Positions 20,769 to 23,049 of a DNA stretch of 23,049 nucleotides are shown piece by piece. This stretch comes from CAYUIS01 sp964444825. GTDB lineage: Bacteria; Chloroflexota; Anaerolineae; B4-G1. The stretch lies in contig CAYUIS010000080.1 in the NCBI GenBank assembly GCA_964444825.1, positions 1-23,049 of the forward strand, written 5' to 3'. The notes beneath the pieces are model-generated. The model was not told the DNA's origin, did not search any database, and saw only the letters and a program-made list of their open reading frames with translations. The translations under genes and the position numbers were made by a program. Each line of letters begins with the position of its first letter. The first letter of the stretch is position 1.

Positions 20769-21863
20769 ATGGGACACGACATCGCCGGTCTGCTCCAGAG
20801 TGGCAAAGTTGCTGCCCACAGCGGCAGGAGAGCCGACGCGCAGCAGAAATTCCGCACCGTGCTGGCGCTCGACCCGGCCAATGTGCCAGCCCACCTATGG
20901 CTGGCGTGGCTCAGCGATGACCCGAGCGCCAGTCTGGACCATATTGCCCAGGCGCTGGCGTGCGACCCAGACAACCCCGACGCCCACGCCGCGCTGTGCT
21001 GGGCTCAAGGACGCGGGACCCTCCCTAACCCCCAGGATTCGCGCTCAGCATCCATCCAGGCAGCGTTCAGTTCCAGCGAACCCGAGGATCCGATACCTGC
21101 CGCGGGGAGGGGGGCAAAGCCCGGTCTATGGATCGTCCTGAGCGTGCTGACGATATTGATCGGGATCGCACTGACCGAATCGCTACCCAAGAACACCCCC
21201 GCGCTGGCAGACCTGGCCCCAACACTGACAGCCACATCGACGCCTGTGTTTGTGACCGGACCGGTTTCCACTCACACGCCGGCCCCCACCTCGCCTGCAC
21301 GCTATGGTCCACCATCCACTCGCCGACCTACCGCTCTTCCATCACCAGCACCATCACCAGCACCATCATCAGCACCATCATCAGCACCATCACCCTCGTC
21401 TTTGCCGTCACTCCAGCACACGCTGACTCCCTCCCCTATCCCCATCCTACCCACACCGCCGCCGCTGCCACCGAGCCTGACGCCAGCTCCCCTTTCTATT
21501 CCCAGCGGCGATATCCGGTGGATAGACATCGATCTGACAAACCAGCAACTCGCCGCGTATGAAGGGCAGAAACTGGTGCGTCTCACACCCGTCTCGACAG
21601 GATTGCCTCAGACGCCAACCCCCACCGGCCAATATCATATCCAGATCAAGCTGCGCTACGACGATATGAGTGGCATCGATTATTTCCTGCCCAACGTGCC
21701 CTACGTGATGTATTTCCACGGCGGCTATGGTATCCACGGCACCTACTGGCACGCCAGATTCGGACAGCCAATGAGCCACGGCTGCGTCAACGTACCGACG
21801 GCGGTGGCTGAGTGGTTGTTCGACTGGGCCACCGTGGGCACGATGGTCAACATACACCATTGA
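20769..21863 (+). CDS. TPR-YkuD protein (L,D-transpeptidase)
   Basis: This 364-residue protein has three parts. Residues 1-82 are two TPR-like helix pairs (ADAQQKFRTVLALDPANVPAHL), predicted cytoplasmic. Residues 119-135 are one transmembrane helix. Residues 145-245 are an extracytoplasmic Pro/Ser/Thr linker that includes an exact-length SPAP/SSAP repeat (191-210). Residues 248-364 are a YkuD domain with the signature IHGTYW...FGQPMSHGCVNVP, catalytic Cys339, and His323 and His337. The enzyme makes 3-3 cross-links in peptidoglycan or attaches proteins to it. The ATG at 20769 has a weak AGGCAGG upstream and lies 44 bp after the amidase. The N-terminal TPR could bring in a cytoplasmic partner. 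Confidence 0.92.
   Translation: MGHDIAGLLQSGKVAAHSGRRADAQQKFRTVLALDPANVPAHLWLAWLSDDPSASLDHIAQALACDPDNPDAHAALCWAQGRGTLPNPQDSRSASIQAAFSSSEPEDPIPAAGRGAKPGLWIVLSVLTILIGIALTESLPKNTPALADLAPTLTATSTPVFVTGPVSTHTPAPTSPARYGPPSTRRPTALPSPAPSPAPSSAPSSAPSPSSLPSLQHTLTPSPIPILPTPPPLPPSLTPAPLSIPSGDIRWIDIDLTNQQLAAYEGQKLVRLTPVSTGLPQTPTPTGQYHIQIKLRYDDMSGIDYFLPNVPYVMYFHGGYGIHGTYWHARFGQPMSHGCVNVPTAVAEWLFDWATVGTMVNIHH
21339..21398 (+). repeat. 12-bp minisatellite inside the YkuD gene linker
   Basis: Five in-frame 12-bp units (CCATCACCAGCA and variants with CATCAT) encode SPAP, SPAP, SSAP, SSAP and SPSS. The 12-bp period keeps the reading frame, so the linker length can change by four residues at a time. Confidence 0.85.
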
Positions 21864-21923
21864 GAGGCCAGGCTTTGGAAAAACGAGATGCCAATCTTTA
21901 AAAAAAGGTTAAAGGCCCCAAGG

Positions 21924-21952
21924 TTGGCAAATCACCCCACGTGAGTTATAAT
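21924..21952 (+). promoter_or_regulatory. Strong promoter of the secreted protein gene
   Basis: The -35 TTGGCA (21924-21929; one mismatch), a 17-bp spacer and a perfect -10 TATAAT (21947-21952) are seen. Transcription should start near 21959, giving a leader of about 255 nt to ATG 22214. Confidence 0.75.
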
Positions 21953-21961
21953 CGACGCTAA

Positions 21962-22144
21962 ATGGGATCCCCCGTGCCGCGCGCTGGATTCTTCCACGCT
22001 GAACCAGTTCAAAGTGCCCAACTGACACCTGGACCACATCAGCCCACCGCCCCGATGAGACTCGAACTGGCTACGAACTGGGGAGATCACCCACCATCCT
22101 GGTCCACACCGGCCGGGGAACAAGGGCGCAAGAGGATCGCCTGA
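21962..22144 (+). CDS. Possible leaderless 60-residue small ORF
   Basis: The frame begins MGSPVPRAGFF and ends GRKRIA. It is Pro/Gly-rich, with no signal peptide and no recognised domain. The ATG is 9 nt after the -10 box, the same spacing as the substrate-binding protein gene at 166, so it could be translated from a leaderless mRNA. Against this, composition is undistinguished and the region may simply be a structured untranslated leader. Treat as a hypothesis. Confidence 0.25.
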   Translation: MGSPVPRAGFFHAEPVQSAQLTPGPHQPTAPMRLELATNWGDHPPSWSTPAGEQGRKRIA

Positions 22145-22160
22145 GCGATAAGCATCTGTC

Positions 22161-22185
22161 TGCCCCATCCAAAACGGACGGGGCA
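22161..22185 (+). promoter_or_regulatory. Leader hairpin before the secreted protein gene
   Basis: TGCCCC (22161-22166) pairs with GGGGCA (22180-22185), with inner TCC/GGA across an A/C mismatch and the loop AAAAC. No T tract follows, so it is not a classical terminator. It lies 15 bp before the ribosome-binding site. Confidence 0.45.
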
Positions 22186-22213
22186 AAGAATCAAGGAAAA
22201 AGGAGATAGACAA

Positions 22214-23049
22214 ATGAAAACAAGACGATATCCGTATTTGAGTCTAGTGATCCTGGCCAGTCTTTTGCTGGGCAGCGTTCCAACTATGAGGCTACATGCG
22301 ATCGGAGCCGCCACGGCCTCGCCCGCCCTAGCGCCGTTCACCCAATATGAGCCACAGCAACCGGTCGCGAGCGGAGCCGGGGCACCGGTCGCTCCACAGA
22401 CGCCCGCCCTCGTGGATGAAGCGCTTGACAACACACCCGTGATGTACATCGAAAACGTGGGCCAGTTCGACGCGCGTGCTCGCGCCCAGGTGCACGGGGG
22501 TGACCGTGCGCTGTGGTTGGCGGACGATGGACTGTGGATCACCGTGCTCGAGGCAGGCAGCCAGAGCCCGGACGACTTTGCCGATCCGACCGGTGGAACC
22601 GACATAGGCCCAGCGTATCCCGAAGCGGACAGACAAGCCCGAGGGACCAATATCAAGCTTGGCTTCGCAGACGCCAATCCCCACCCCCAGATCGAGTTCT
22701 TTGACCCGCTCGACACCCGCGTCTCTTACTTTATCGGGAACGATCCGGACGAATGGCACGCGAACGTACCGGTATGGGGCGGGGTGCGCTACGTGAACCT
22801 GTATCCGGATGTGGACCTAGAGCTCACTGGGGAGACCGGACGCCAGGCTTGGCGGTTGGTAGTCCGCGATCCGCAGTTCGACCTGGCGAACGTACGGCTG
22901 CGCGTGGAGGGAGCCGAGGCCGTGAGCCTGGACGGCTCCGGCCAGGCTCAGGTCAGCACGTCGGCGGGCGATTTTGCGCTGCCTCTTCTACAGGCTGTGG
23001 CTGCCGAAGGCACACCCCTGGATCTCGGGGCCGCTCGCCCCACGATGGA
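22214..23049 (+). CDS. Large secreted protein, N-terminal part (SBBP/propeller-type exported protein)
   Basis: The gene runs off the right edge after 278 codons. The translation begins MKTRRYPYLSLVILASLLLG, a clear signal peptide with cleavage near residue 30. A Pro/Ala linker follows. From about residue 75 the sequence reads VMYIENVGQFDARARAQVHG, LWLADDGLWITVLE, FDPLDTRVSYFIGNDPDEW, and VPVWGGVRYVNLYPDVDLEL. This 'ENVGQ...VSYFIGND...V..Y..LYPDVDL' pattern is the N-terminal domain known from large exported proteins of Chloroflexota and other bacteria that carry SBBP beta-propeller or PKD repeats further on. The repeats themselves would lie outside the window. The ATG has AAGGAGA 8 nt upstream and a dedicated promoter, so it is a separate transcript from the wall enzymes. 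Exact role unknown; surface adhesion or matrix is inferred. Confidence 0.82.
   Translation, partial: MKTRRYPYLSLVILASLLLGSVPTMRLHAIGAATASPALAPFTQYEPQQPVASGAGAPVAPQTPALVDEALDNTPVMYIENVGQFDARARAQVHGGDRALWLADDGLWITVLEAGSQSPDDFADPTGGTDIGPAYPEADRQARGTNIKLGFADANPHPQIEFFDPLDTRVSYFIGNDPDEWHANVPVWGGVRYVNLYPDVDLELTGETGRQAWRLVVRDPQFDLANVRLRVEGAEAVSLDGSGQAQVSTSAGDFALPLLQAVAAEGTPLDLGAARPTM

Larger units (their letters stand above)
21864..22213 (+). other. Intergenic region and long leader before the secreted protein gene
   Basis: The 350-bp gap contains an A-rich stretch with the dyad CTTTAA/TTAAAG (21896-21914), a near-consensus promoter (21924-21952), a possible 60-residue small ORF (21962-22144), CCAGTTC (22004-22010) complementary to two GAACTGG copies 11 bp apart (22064 and 22075), the hairpin TGCCCC/GGGGCA (22161-22185), and the ribosome-binding site AAGGAAAAAGGAGA before ATG 22214. 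Confidence 0.6.

Noticed and set aside
21953..22213. Known riboswitch (e.g. cyclic-di-GMP type) in the long leader
   Set aside because: I could not match the conserved core of any riboswitch class I know; only generic stems are visible.
22087..22716. 209-codon minus-strand open frame
   Set aside because: It lies opposite the secreted protein gene, which has a signal peptide, ribosome-binding site and promoter.

Overview
The window looks like chromosomal DNA of a GC-rich bacterium of the phylum Chloroflexota (Anaerolineae-like). This is inferred from gene style, since no 16S gene is present. Pointers are a DNA topoisomerase I with an extra N-terminal zinc-ribbon, secreted proteins with long Thr/Pro/Ser linkers, a single-chain ADP-forming acyl-CoA synthetase, and an exported protein with an 'IENVGQF' N-terminal domain at the right edge. 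I see no phage genes, transposase, toxin-antitoxin pair or CRISPR array.

Left part (1-4450): a lipoprotein substrate-binding protein for peptide-type ABC uptake starts almost directly at its promoter's predicted start site. An M20 metallopeptidase follows. A tRNA-Arg(UCG) lies on the minus strand, back to back with a conserved small protein of unknown function; their promoters overlap. An 84-bp foldback and a strong GC hairpin end this block.

Middle (4455-16618): all genes lie on the minus strand. In transcription order the right-hand group is an ADP-forming acyl-CoA synthetase (own promoter), then ffh-rpsP-khpA-rimM behind a near-consensus promoter, then dprA, manC, topA and a xerC-type recombinase, and finally a two-helix membrane protein with its own promoter. 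This joins two clusters that are often separate: SRP/ribosome maturation, and DNA uptake, topology and recombination. manC sits between dprA and topA. The trmD and rplS genes that often follow rimM are absent. Hairpin-forming intergenic repeats of one family occur at the left edge, after xerC (as an inverted pair) and after topA.

Right part (16723-23049): all genes lie on the plus strand. A gamma-carbonic-anhydrase-like protein, a stand-alone cyclic-nucleotide-binding domain and a 67-residue protein form one short operon. A cytoplasmic receiver-PAS-histidine kinase follows. Next is a 367-bp region with four 11-bp-phased CGTAG repeats upstream of an extended -10, which resembles an OmpR/PhoB-type operator. 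Behind it are two cell-wall enzymes, an Amidase_3 and a TPR-YkuD L,D-transpeptidase, both membrane-anchored with low-complexity linkers. The window ends in a secreted protein preceded by a strong promoter and a leader of about 255 nt that contains a possible leaderless small ORF.

The most interesting non-genic signals are the 11-bp-phased repeats (19586-19629), the hairpin repeat family, the leaderless gene starts, and the compact repeat-rich promoter at 5566-5626. I did not find a convincing new multi-gene system.
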